A stretch of DNA of 64,000 nucleotides, from contig CAJHNH020001101.1 of assembly GCA_905116865.2 (NCBI GenBank), forward strand, positions 227,501-291,500, given 5' to 3'. The notes under the pieces are model-generated. The model saw only the letters and a program-made list of their open reading frames with translations, was not told where the DNA came from and did not search any database. The DNA comes from Candidula unifasciata (taxonomy: Eukaryota > Mollusca > Gastropoda > Stylommatophora > Geomitridae). Shown here one piece after another: positions 44,205 through 56,000 of the stretch. How positions within the stretch are numbered: position 1 is the first letter of the stretch; each line of letters begins with the position of its first letter. Position numbers and translations under genes: made by a program.

Positions 44205-44295
44205 CTTTGGGAGCGGCGTTAGAGCAGTGGTTAGACGTTTTGTTGCCAGTCCGAATGCAGGGTGTTCGAACTCCCATTATAGAAGGAGTGGTCAA
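44205..44295 (+). mobile_element. tRNA-like SINE head
   Basis: ggcgttagagcagtggttag and ggtgttcgaactcccattat form A and B boxes at tRNA spacing. No acceptor-stem pairing is evident, so a SINE rather than a tRNA gene. Confidence 0.55.
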
Positions 44296-44388
44296 GAGTC
44301 TTTATCCACACCAAAGTTACATTATAATTTATACGCATGGTTCGGCCATGAGGATAATCAAAGACGGAGGAGGAGGGTTATATAAAAA

Positions 44389-44709
44389 ATGTTCAATTGG
44401 TTTAAAAAATTGAACAGTCTGAAACAACAGGTTCATATTCCTCTAGTTACAGAGGCAAATGCGCTTATGATGGCTTGTTCTTTCCTGAACGGACAAAAAC
44501 ACAGCAGATATAGCAGAGGTCTTTCTAATTCCCTGCCATTTATACAGGCAATTGTTAAGCCAAAAGACACACAAGTTTGTAGACTTAACGCAAGAGCTGA
44601 TTTACCTTATCACTTTAGTAGCATTCTGTCCTGCATTGGAAAGCAGTTCACTGTGGCTCGGAAGGCATTGGAAGAGAAGAAAGATTGGCCAGATTCTACA
44701 GTGACATGA
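44389..44709 (+). CDS. Open frame of 106 codons, not recognised
   Basis: Complex, non-repetitive composition (for example QVHIPLVTEANALMMACSFL and LPYHFSSILSCIGKQF). No signal peptide or known motif. May be an undetected transposon remnant or an exon of an unknown gene. Shown because it is not low-complexity. Confidence 0.2.
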   Translation: MFNWFKKLNSLKQQVHIPLVTEANALMMACSFLNGQKHSRYSRGLSNSLPFIQAIVKPKDTQVCRLNARADLPYHFSSILSCIGKQFTVARKALEEKKDWPDSTVT

Positions 44710-45064
44710 TGTGGTCAAACAAATAGCGACTTAGCCCACCAAAAGACTGACATTAATAACAACTAGTATCCAAGAAAGGTGACTGGATACCCACACCAAA
44801 TGCTCTCCTCAAAACTCGCTTCATCGCCTTTCTAGAGAGGGATAGGCTAAGGACAGGGTACAACATCTACAATTTTTTCGGTGTAGGAGACACTGAGAAG
44901 AATCATCCCTCAGTTTGGGACCAGAATAAGCTGAACAAGTGTTGCTGACAGAAAAGCAAGTTGGCCAATTTTTTTTTGGTTTTTTTTTTGTTGCAAACCT
45001 CAATGAAGACAAAACTATGGTACAGACAGGGATTTGAATTGCACGAAAACTTTCATAAAGACTA

Positions 45065-46345
45065 CCGACCCTATTTGATTTGTTTTGATTTGAATCAAGA
45101 ACCGACATCACAGCACTCGAGGCATTCCCATAAACGCTCCGTCCCCATCTTCAGCAGCCAACAAAGAGTTCCGATACTAATGGCCAGTAGCATTCTGATT
45201 AAACGTCCTTCTTGCCTTTCCTCTGAGCCTAGAGCATCTGCCAGAACCGCTCGTCACCCCCAACTGCATCACTCTCACCAGACTGTGGTGATCCATCTGC
45301 TCCTCCGAACTGTACAAGCTCTCCCACAAGGCACTAACCACGTCTACCTTATTGTGTGTCAGTATTCCACAAAGTTGTGCAGAGCCAGCCAGTCTTTCCG
45401 CTTGTTCATTTCCAAACACACCGGCGTACCCCGTTGAAAAAATCAAGATAGTATTCCTCACCCGTGTCCTTGGCAACGAAGCATGCCTATCCTGATCTTC
45501 CTCAGCATGCTTTCTGAGTCAGTTACAATCACGATATGTGTGTGTGTGTGTGTGTGTTTGGTGTTCTCTAGCAGGGAAAAGCTTTAGTGACCCCCTCCAC
45601 CTCCATTCTTAAGCTGGATGTTGTGGTATCATATGCTAGGCTCTCCTGCACCAAACGTCGACCATTAACTTTTGCTAAGAAACCCCAAGCACTTCTTTTG
45701 CCTCTTAACAATGAACCGTCTGTGTAAATAATCAAATCTTCTGAGCGAGCATTATCTTGAATTAACTGCTGAATTTCCATCTCAGTGGCACCTGCTGGCA
45801 AGTCTCTGCATTCATTGCTCAGTGTGATTATGAACCTACACAAGTCTGACTGTTCAAATGGCACTTTGACTCACTCCTTTCCTCCCCTAATGTTTTCAAG
45901 GATGCAAGTCTGTCTGACTGTGTCTTCTGCCTAAGCCTTCCATGACTTCGCTCTTATCAGCCACTGACTCTTAACTGCACCCAGAGCTTCATGCAAAGGG
46001 TGGTCGGTCTGTGTCTGCAGCTACCCTGAGATATGACTTCGCCTGCAGCACTTTGTGCCTACCTGAAACAGTCAGCAAACCAAAGATGTGTCGCATACAC
46101 ACCCCTAGGGTGTCTCTGGTGCAACCCAGAATGACCCGCATAGCTGCGTTCTGTATGCGGTCTAGTTTGTCCATCTGACTCTTTGAGACGGTAAGCAGTC
46201 CCAGGCCATAATCAACCACTGACAGGATCAGGTGCTGATATAGTGTGAAAAGCATTTTTTGCTCTTTGTCAATTGCAGCCATAGTCTGGAGTGCACCAAG
46301 TCCTTTTTGGCATCTTGTCACAAAACTCTCCACATGGTCCTTAAA
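45065..46345 (-). mobile_element. RT/RNase H LINE (I-like), longest copy
   Basis: Minus strand, from 46333: post-RT region CQKGLGALQTMAAIDKEQKM, VVDYGLGLLTVSKSQMDKLD, RVILGCTRDTLGV. Then RNase H: LIIYTDGSLLRGKRSAWGFL, SSLRMEVEGVTKAF, and after a break STGYAGVFGNEQAERLAGSA. Tail FNQNATGH then a caagaaccgacatcacagca-type 3' end. Frames are broken at about 45985, 45568 and 45480. The catalytic D and E of RNase H are visible, but the ORF is dead. Confidence 0.88.
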
Positions 46346-46383
46346 GGACCCTGTGATATAAGTTATCTGACAGAATGATTGAT

Positions 46384-46562
46384 GAAGAAGAAGAAGAAGA
46401 AGAAGAAGAAGAAGAAGAAGAAGAAGAAGAAGAAGAAGAAGAAGAAGAAGAAGAAGAAAAAGAAGAAGAAGAAGAAGAAGAAGAAGAAGAAGAAGAAGAA
46501 GAAGAAAAAGAAGAAGAAGAAGAAGAAGAAGAAGAAGAAGAAGAAGAAGAAGAAGAAGAAGA
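46384..46562 (+). repeat. (aag)n microsatellite, ~180 bp
   Basis: Purine-only trinucleotide run; adjacent open frames (poly-Glu, poly-Lys, poly-Ser, poly-Phe) are artefacts. Confidence 0.98.
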
Positions 46563-46699
46563 ACTCACATTTAGACGAAAATAATTTTAACAATAATAAT
46601 GTTCATTGGTTCTGATCGATCTGGCCTGAAACGAGTCACTGGAAATGCAATGAGAAGCAAGTTAACAACACGACCCACCATGTGCAGGCTTTTACTACC

Positions 46700-46796
46700 T
46701 TCTTTTTTCGTTTTCATTGGCTGTAAACTGCGATGGAACGTTCAGTTAGAACGTCCTCTTCTGGCCTTAGTCTTGTTCCAGCACTTGCGTTTTACC

Positions 46797-46845
<49 letters not shown>

Positions 46846-47345
46846 GTGTCCTGCCAACTGGCATAGGCGCTCATGCGTTTCCACAGATCACGATTCCTGG
46901 TTGACTGGAACAGCTCTCTTAATGATATCCCCCCATGCCATCGTTTTAGCCCATCCAGCATCATCTCTTGGTCTGCCTCTACCCCTTTTTCCACCGATCT
47001 TTCCAGGTGTCACGATGTTCTCCAATGTCTCTCTTCTTATTATGTGGCAAAAGAACAGTGTTTGTCTCTTTCTTATTGCTGTGTTTAGAGATCTACTTTC
47101 ATTAGCCTCTTTCAAGTAATCGTTGTTAGTTACTCTGGCCGTCCACGGTATTTTGGGAGTTTTATCTACACATCCATTCTACAGATCTGGCTCACGTGTA
47201 GGCAGTCTGATAGTTCCTCGCCTCTCATGCAGATGCACTCCCACTTTGAGTAAAGCACCCATAATTAGTTGCTTTCTACGACATACTTGTGGGTATATTC
47301 TTTGTTTCCCCCTAGATTTGTTCACAGGAACCTACACGGGGAGCT
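46700..47345 (+). mobile_element. Family C copy split by a LINE 3' end
   Basis: Left part 46710-46790 (ggctgtaaactgcgatgg, cttagtcttgttccagcac), right part 47165-47345 (gttcctcgcctctcatgcag, atgcactcccactttgag, ggaacctacacgggg). The two halves are consecutive in other family C copies. Confidence 0.78.
46797..47160 (-). mobile_element. LINE 3' end with (atc)16 tail, inserted in family C
   Basis: Minus strand: LNTAIRKRQTLFFCHIIRRE, IVTPGKIGGKRGRGRPRDDA, ending in (tga)n at 46797-46844. Candidate imperfect target duplication gttttacct / gttttatct. Confidence 0.78.
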
Positions 47346-47627
47346 TTTGTTAGTATTTTGCTAAAAGAATCAACACAATTCTGTACATGGTAATTGCCGC
47401 TGATAAGCTTGGCCTAAACAAATCATTGCCTACACGGAAATGAGGTCACTGGCTCATACGATGGGTTGGGGATTTGATTGCTGAATACGATTGTGGTCTA
47501 TAAATTATATTCGAGGAAACCAACTTGTTAGCAAAAGATGGTTAAAATAGTTTACAAATGAACGATTTAATTAGAAAATATCAAGGAAAAAAAAAAAAAA
47601 GGAAGTTGACACACAAATTAACAGAGC

Positions 47628-47830
47628 TGAGTTGAGTTGATTCAAGAACACCACAGCTTTTGGGGCATTTCATAAGCGCTCCATCCCATTCTTCAGCAGT
47701 CAGCGCAAATTTCTAATACCAATGGTGCCAATAACATTCTGGTTATACTCCCGTCTTGCCTTGCCTATGGGCGTCGAGTATCCGCCAGATCCCCTCATCA
47801 CTCTCCCCTGCATCAGAGAGGCCGATAAGC
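47628..47830 (-). mobile_element. I-like LINE 3' end (minus)
   Basis: REYNQNVIGTIGIRNLR then a tail complementary to ttcaagaacaccacagc. Confidence 0.7.
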
Positions 47831-47875
47831 AGTAAAAAATATAAGAATGTCTACACGAAGGTAAGTATAAATGTA

Positions 47876-48510
<635 letters not shown>

Positions 48511-48744
48511 ACGAATGCCCGGGAATACCATCCGTCTGTCAGAACAAGCAAAGCCTCTCTGACATTCATAAAGGATGCATAAAACATGACAGGAAGTTTA
48601 ACTAGACTGTTTTCTTCAATCAGAAGATCTCTAAAATTAAGCTGATTATTGTGTCAGAAAGCAGAATTTAAAATCCCCCTCGACACCCGAAGCGGTAAAA
48701 GAGGAGCTAAAGAAGAAGTGAATTGAGTCAGAAGGGGATTTTTC

Positions 48745-48920
48745 TTGCTTGACTTAAGCTTCCAGGTTAAGACAACCTAAAATTGTCATCAGAAAATGTT
48801 GTGGATAGTAAATGCGGCCGTTGTGAAAGTTACTACATCACCCATATGTGTTAATGGGTCTGTAAAAAGGACTGGGCTAGCATCATACACCCATTACGTC
48901 CAAGAGTGAGATTAGCTTCT
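48745..48920 (+). mobile_element. SINE family B body, diverged
   Basis: aagacaacctaaaattgtca, atagtaaatgcggccg, ctacatcacccat, gggctag; closest to 53800-53995. Confidence 0.6.
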
Positions 48921-48984
48921 TTACTGTGCAACTACAGCTACCATGAACTCTGTTACTGAAAATCAAAACAATCTTTCCCCGTTG

Positions 48985-49400
48985 TGAATTTGAACATCAT
49001 CCTCATGTAGCAGGCCCTTTGCAGAACGTCGCTCTCATCACAGTCTGCCTGAAAGAAACTCGGTCTCTCGCCAGTTCTCCCGCCTCATGCACTTTCACAC
49101 CCAAGGAGTCACTTATATCCTGTGCCCATCTTCGTGTCAGTCGGCCTTGCCCCTCCTTCCTGGTACCGCGCCTTCTGCTATAATTTTTTTCAATCCGCCA
49201 TGGCGCTTGATATGACCAAAATATTTTAGCTTTCGAGAAAAGATGCTGTTTATTAGCCAATCATCCTTGATGTTCAGATCTTTTAAGATGTCAGTCTTTC
49301 TCATCTTCTTTGTCGAAGAATTTGAACATAGAAGACACAAATAGTAGATTGCACATTTTATTGCCTGACATATTTTGCTGTATCTCGTCACATGCATACT
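48985..49400 (-). mobile_element. LINE 3' end (FCKGPAT family, minus)
   Basis: Minus strand: DWLINSIFSRKLKYFGHIKR, HGGLKKIIAEGAVPGRR, then after a frameshift RRWAQDISDSLGVKVHEAGE and ATFCKGPAT. The best preserved tail of this family here. Confidence 0.85.
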
Positions 49401-49860
49401 ACATTAACGATGAAGGATTCATTTATTTGATTCATTTTAATCAAATTATCTCCCTGTAAGTTTTATCCAGAGGAAAAATCGCTTCATCTCGACAAACCCT
49501 TTAGATGAGGAGAAGGAAGAAGTGGGGAAGGAGGAGGTGGAGGAGGAGAGGAAGAAGAAGATGAGGGGAAGGAATACAAAGTAGAAGAACACACTCATAT
49601 CTTAAATAAAAGCATAGTTAACAAGCTCAAAGATGAACCTTGAAGTACTTTACTCAAGAAATTATCATTTTTAATCACTTAATTACAATCAGCTCAAAGG
49701 CCATTAAGCCATCTTTTCCCCCTCCCCACATCTTCTTCCATCATTTAATTGTAGTTTTGTTTCGGGAAAAGATAATGAATAGTTTACAGAATGCTCTGAC
49801 GTAGTTCCGGCCTGACGAACTAAAGTTCAACAAGAAGTTGATGTCACATCAGACCACTCG
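49400..49860. other. Region upstream of NPC1-family gene
   Basis: Includes a purine-rich tract (49505-49580). A tgacgtag (CRE-like) motif lies near 49798. No exon seen. Confidence 0.4.
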
Positions 49861-49861
49861 C

Positions 49862-49869
49862 TATTTAAA
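49862..49869 (+). promoter_or_regulatory. Candidate TATA-like box for NPC1-family gene
   Basis: tatttaaa about 90 bases before the predicted start codon, leaving room for a 5' UTR of roughly 60 bases. Motif and distance only; no initiator assigned. Confidence 0.35.
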
Positions 49870-49957
49870 GCTGATCGCTGCTAGCATTCTTTGGTCTTAT
49901 TTGGAGCAGCATTAAGCGGAGTGCTTACATGAACTTCCAAGAGAGATATATGTGATA

Positions 49958-50023
49958 ATGAAACGTTTAAACATGCAATTTATTGCAGTAATTCTGGTTC
50001 TTGGACTTGGATTCTTTAATTAC
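49958..50023 (+). CDS. NPC1: NPC1-family exon 1 (signal peptide)
   Basis: 22 codons: MKRLNMQFIAVILVLGLGFF plus NY, a Lys/Arg start and hydrophobic core. Donor aattac/gtaagt, phase 0. A second in-frame Met at codon 6 is possible; the first gives the more typical n-region. Confidence 0.82.
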
Positions 50024-53000
50024 GTAAGTATTTTTATATTATTATTATTATAAAATATATAATATAAAATAATTTACGTTTGTTTACAGTTACTTCGGGT
50101 TATTGTTTGTTAGTAATACTAATACTATTATTACTTATACTGTACTAGAGTTAGTCTAGTCACTTAACAAACCACATCTTGATCTCCCTAGAATTTTGCG
50201 ATGCTAAGTAGAAGATATGAACAAACTGACTTCCTTGGGAATATATATAATATTAAAACAACCGTCTTCTGCTTTCATGATTCAGTCACCGTATCGAGAG
50301 TTTATGGCAATAAATGTGTATTAATATTAACTCTTAGGGTCCCAGTAGCATCAGTCATCAGAGGCCCAAGGGGTGGTAATAATGCAATTATGAAATGTCA
50401 CAAGTGTAACCCATTAAAACAGACCTTTATAGTTAAACTACCGTGCAACATACAGCATACACATATACTGTAAAAAAAAAAATCTTACTGGATCTTCTAC
50501 CCCATATTATGGCGGCCAAACAAATACCCTAATAGGGCCAGGGCCTCAGTTGTGTGTAAAATGCAGACTTCCTCCGACGAACACATTGCGGCAAAACTAG
50601 GATTACTTGACATTGTCACGACATGCAACACTGAAGACGATTATAGCGACCGTTGACAATTTCAAGCATTTCTGCAGATGATAATAGCAGATGATACTAG
50701 CGACCATTGACAATTTGAGACACACAATATTACAGACGATAAAAGCGACATGGCAGGGAGATCAAAAGCGCTCTGACGCAGATTAGTCTGATTAGCGATA
50801 GTGTTTTTCCGATTAAACTCACCGCCAAGCATATCCCCCGCGGATAGGGATCTAAGCTAGATGCCTGGGAGTCACCAGCAAATAAATTGGAGGAAGTTGC
50901 AAGAGATGCAGTAGCTGCTGCTCGTGAGCCATCTAGCTAAGGCTGTCTAGATGCACACATTTTGTCTAGATGAACACATTCTGTCTAGGTAGTACACAAT
51001 GTGACAATCCATCTAGATGTACACATTCTGTCTAAATGCAAACATTCTCTCTGTACTGTATTTATGCCATCTTGTTATGAGTTCAAAACTGAGAGGAGAC
51101 TTTGTCCTGGTGAGCTCAGTCAAACTGCTGATTGTGAGAAGCTGACCTGGTTAGCTGACCCAGTTTCTCAGTTGTGAATCTACTAGAGGAAGTTGTTAAG
51201 GATGACACCCACTTGTGTCAGCTGACTGGTTGAGTGCCAGGCTGTTGTTCAATTACACTTGCTAGTTTTTCTCTATGACTAAGCCAGTGTTAGTTGTGCT
51301 TTTACTTTAATGTCTGTGTTTTTGTATGTCAGTATTTTAGGTTGGTTATGTTGTATTTATACTGTTTTTGCTGTTTGTACTGTTGTTATCTATGTCTGTC
51401 TATATTTTCTAAGCTAGTTACATTTCCTGTGTCTACTGTTTTAATGTGTTTGTATTACATCTGTGCTCAGTGTCTGCCTTTCTCTGTGTATATGAGTGAG
51501 TGTATGTGAGAGAGAGAGAGAGAGAGAAACTGGCTGTATTGTATTGCCTTAGTATAGACATGTTTTATTTGTGTTTGTACTGATAAAGCATATTTCCCTT
51601 TCGCTTGTCCCTTTAGCTCATCCTTTTATATTTCTGTACCTAGTAACACACAGTGTGTCTGTGTGTATCAAGCATTGCATGGGGATAGTGTTTCTCTGTC
51701 CTCTAACATGCCAGACAGCATAGTTGTTTGCACTAAAGATAGCATAGTTATTTAAATAGTGCAAATATTGGTAGATCTAACAATAAAATCTACTCATCAC
51801 TTACAAAAATGTTAAAGGAATGGTACCAAGGATGAGATGGGCAAAAATAATATCAGAGAAGCTGTGCATCAACATGATGTGTATGTGGTCAATATGACCA
51901 GAAGAGCTTGAAGCAGAACATTTATCTCCCTTGATATCCAAAGGGTACTGTCATTTGAGCTCACCCCAAGTACGAAGAAGCCCTGAAAAGTCCAGTATTG
52001 GGGAGAGGGGAGAGTTTTCATTAGGATTAGTCAATATTCATTTCAAACTCTAACACCTCTGTGGTGTTTTGGGTCAGCTAAGATGAAAGTACCACCCAAA
52101 GTAGTAAAAGAAGAAGAGGAGGAATGATTAGAAGTGAAGATCATTATGTCTTTGTAGCTAAACGGTTACGCCGTTTGCCTCATGCTGTAAAGGTCATGGG
52201 TTCATTTCACAGACTGCATTATTTGGTTCACAAGTAAAGTTTTCACAAAGATCCGTAGGGATCGTCACAGGAACTGCAGAGTTCATGTTTTACATAGCTA
52301 GCTGTTCTGCAGAGTTAATGCCTTTCATAGCTAGCTGTTCTACAGTTAATGCCTCTCATAGATAGCTGGTCTACAGTTAATGCCTCTCATAGCTAGCTGT
52401 TCTACAGTTAATGCCTCTCATAGATAGCTGGTCTACAGTTAATGCCTCTCATAGATAGCTGGTCTACAGAGTTAATGCCTCTCATAGTTAGCTGGTCTAC
52501 AGAGTTGATGCCTCTCATAGATAGCTGGTCTACAGAGTTAATGCCTCTCATAGTTAGCTGTTCTACAGAGTTAATGCCTCTCATAGTTAGCTGTTCTACA
52601 GAGTTAATGCCTCTCATAGTTAGCTGTTCTACAGAGTTAATGCCTCTTATAGTTAGCTGTTCTGCAGAGTTAATGCCTCTCATAGTTAGCTGTTCTACAG
52701 AGTTAATGCCTCTTATAGTTAGCTGTTCTACAGAGTTAATGCCTCTCATAGTTAGCTGTTCTACAGAGTTAATGCCTCTCATAGTTAGCTGTTCTACAGA
52801 GTTAATGCCTCTCATAGTTAGCTGTTCTACAGAGTTAATGCCTCTCATAGATAGCTGTTCTACAGAGTTAATGCCTTTCATATATAGCTGTTCTACAGAG
52901 TTGATGCCTTTCATAGATAGCTGTTCTGTAGAGTTGCTGCCTTTCATAGCTAGCTGTCTACAGAGTCTAGCTGTTCTGCATAGAGAAACTGAATCATATA

Positions 53001-56000
53001 GATTAAAACCCAGTGCTTAACATGCTGAAGAAGCAAAGCAAAAAAAAAAAAAAAAAATTCTGAACACCCTGGACAGATAAAAAGAGTAATGAAGATATCT
53101 TGAAAGAAATTGACTCAAAAAGATAACTGTTTTTCCTCATGAGGAGTCAATCTACATTCTTGTCATGAGGAGGAAACTGGAGTACACTGAGGGAGGGCCA
53201 AAGAGGTAGAAGGAGACCAAGAGAGATGCTTAGTTTGATATCATGGCATAGAATGGCTGCCTCCACTTGGCTAGTTAAAGCACAGTCCGTGATAAGTGAG
53301 AGACTCGATATATGGAAGTGAGGTTAAACGGTCATGAGCAGGATGCGATGATACTTTAAAGTGAGCCCAGCAACTGAACATTATCTATGGTCTCTGCATT
53401 ATTGGAAGCCCCTTGGATGACTGGAAGTGCTCGTGTTCTGCCTCTGCCTTCTCCTGAGGGCTGACCAGCATAACGTGCTCTGAATTGGCCCGAGGGGGGC
53501 GTAACCTGTGGACTAGTAGGTAAAGACGGCCACACAACACTGCGACTGCAGTCGCCCACAAAACTAATCGAGAAGATTAACCTGGGCAACAAATGCCTGA
53601 AATCGAATGTATTGGCCGAAATCGGCAAGTATTGCAGCCATGAACAGGCGCAGCAGTTACATCCTCGGGTAGATGCAGAAGAAACGTGGTGCAATGAAGT
53701 TTATCCTGTTGGCTTTAAATCTCTAATGAAGAGAAAAGAATATACTAGGTGTTCTCCCCCTTGAACAAAACACTAATCGAAGCTAGTAGGAGTAAGGGTG
53801 GTTCAGTGATTAGATGCTTGTCTGCTGTCTCCAGGGTCTTGAGTTCGAGCCTGAATCGAGGTATATTTATATAATGGTCTAAGGTTTAGGTCAACCCAAC
53901 CTAAAATTGTATCAGGAAAAGTTGTAGGAAGTAAAGGCAGTCAGTATGATGTTGACCATGTCATCAGTTGAGTGACACAAGCAGACCGGGTCCATTGGGC
54001 TAGAGATAACGTGAGATGATAACCTGTGACCACTTGTGTTTATCGGCAAGGTACATGATGATGATGTTAATGAATAATCATCATCATCCGACACTGACCT
54101 CATTATTCACCAGAAAACATGGAACATTTTAATAGAAGAAAATGGATCAAACCACTGGCTATCACAACACAGCATGTGAATCCCTTATCCTGGCTTTATT
54201 TTACCTGCATGGCAATAATCTAGTTGTACACACAAGTGTGATCTGTAATAATGGCTATCTAGTACATGAGCTGCTTACATAGGACTTTCTGTTTGGCCCA
54301 GAATAACAGTTGTTTAGTACAGTGGCCCCCCTCTACACAAGGCTTTCTGTGAAAGGTTAGCAGCAGTAACTGGGGTAGGCCTTCAGTGTATTTTGTGAGG
54401 AAGTAAGCCGGGTCTGTCTGGATACAAATAAGCCGGGTCTGGATACAAATAAGCCAGATATGCCTAGATACAAATAAGCCAGAAAAAGATACAAATAAGC
54501 CAGAAGAGGATACAAATAAGCCAGAAAAGGATACAAATAAGCCAGATCTGGATACAAAATAGCCAGATCTGGATACAAATAAGCCTGGTCTGTCTGAATA
54601 CAAATAAGCCCGGTCTGTCTAAATACAAATAAGTCCGATCTGTCTAAATACAAATAAGTCCGGTCTGGATACAGATTAGCCAGATCTCTCTCTCTACACA
54701 AATAAGCCAGATTTATATGGATACAAATAAGCTGGATCATGATACAAATAAGCCCGATCTGGATACAAGTGTGGTTATCAGTGAGATCATCTGTGAGGGG
54801 TTCAAGTGTAGTGGGGGGTGTATTTATACTGTTGTCTTGACTGTCCTGAACGGCATCAGTTGTTCTCATCTTTGTATGCCTTTTCTTGTACCTGTACTCA
54901 TCATTGGAAAACAACCAATATTTTCTTGTTGTGAATGTAATTAATAAAGATACAAACAACTAATTCTTGGCAGTACATAGAAGTCATCTAAGTGATAACT
55001 CCTTGTTTCGAGAAAACCTCGGTTGAGCATTGAGCAAAAGTAAAGGACCCTTTTCCACGCCTTTCAGTCGTATTGGGTATATAGGGCTAAACCTATATTT
55101 TTTAGACCAAGGGCACAAGATGGGTGATATGGTCAGCATCACGCCAGTCACCTTTGCTTCCCAGGACTGCACTTACCTGGGAGCCAATGTCATTTTTGTG
55201 AAAATAATAATAATGACAAAATTATTGACTGCTGTCAAGTTGTATGCTACTGTCAGGTCATTCAGTTTTTCATTCCACTGTGTTAAAAAAAAAAGTTTTG
55301 TTTTGTTTGGTTTGGGGAGGATTTTGGTTTTAATCCTCTAAAAGACTTTAGTTTGTACTGGCATTTTTCCCTGTGGGGGTTTCCTGAGCCCCATTGGGAG
55401 AGGGGGGGGGGGGGGGGAAGCTATAGCAACTGTTGAACTGTTGCTTAACAAGATGTTGTAGAAGGCAACCAATTAAGGGTTAGCTGAAATCAGATGGGTT
55501 GGATGTGTTTTTTCTGCAAGCCTAGCATGCCTTAATTGTATCACAGACTCCATGAACATGCTTCAGAAGATAGCAACAGGCGCTATGCGCTCTGAATGGG
55601 CAAAAAAGCATTTGAAAATCGCACTTAACCTACCTCACCTGGATCTACACACCTGGTCATGCTGGCGTAAAGGGTAATGAGCGATCGCGGACCAGCTGGC
55701 AAGCAATGCACCAATGCAGGTAAGAAGAAGCATGGTCAGGGCAGATATCGTAAGTGCTGTATGGACTGGGCTAGTGGATAATGACAAATCTCTTACCACA
55801 ACAGGATTGCATGACATGGTAGTAAAGCATGGTAAAGCACATCAATGCCACCTTTGAGGCTGAGATAGGAGACAATGTAACCAACCTCTCAAGGGAACAA
55901 TTAGTAGAAGTACCCTGAAGTTGCTGCTGGGTGGGAGGACTGAGCATGCATGGAAATGCCTAGTGGCAGCGGCATGATTGTGAAAAAATAACAACATCAC

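Noticed and set aside
44205..44295. Possible functional tRNA gene (also 43092, 52150, 53800, 63320)
   Set aside because: A and B boxes are present, but I find no consistent acceptor and anticodon stems; several continue into SINE bodies.
46341..46615. Poly-Glu, poly-Lys, poly-Ser and poly-Phe ORFs
   Set aside because: All four are frames of one (aag)n run.
53356..53694. 112-codon minus-strand ORF in NPC1 intron 1
   Set aside because: No start context, splice sites or recognisable motif; antisense to likely retroelement debris.
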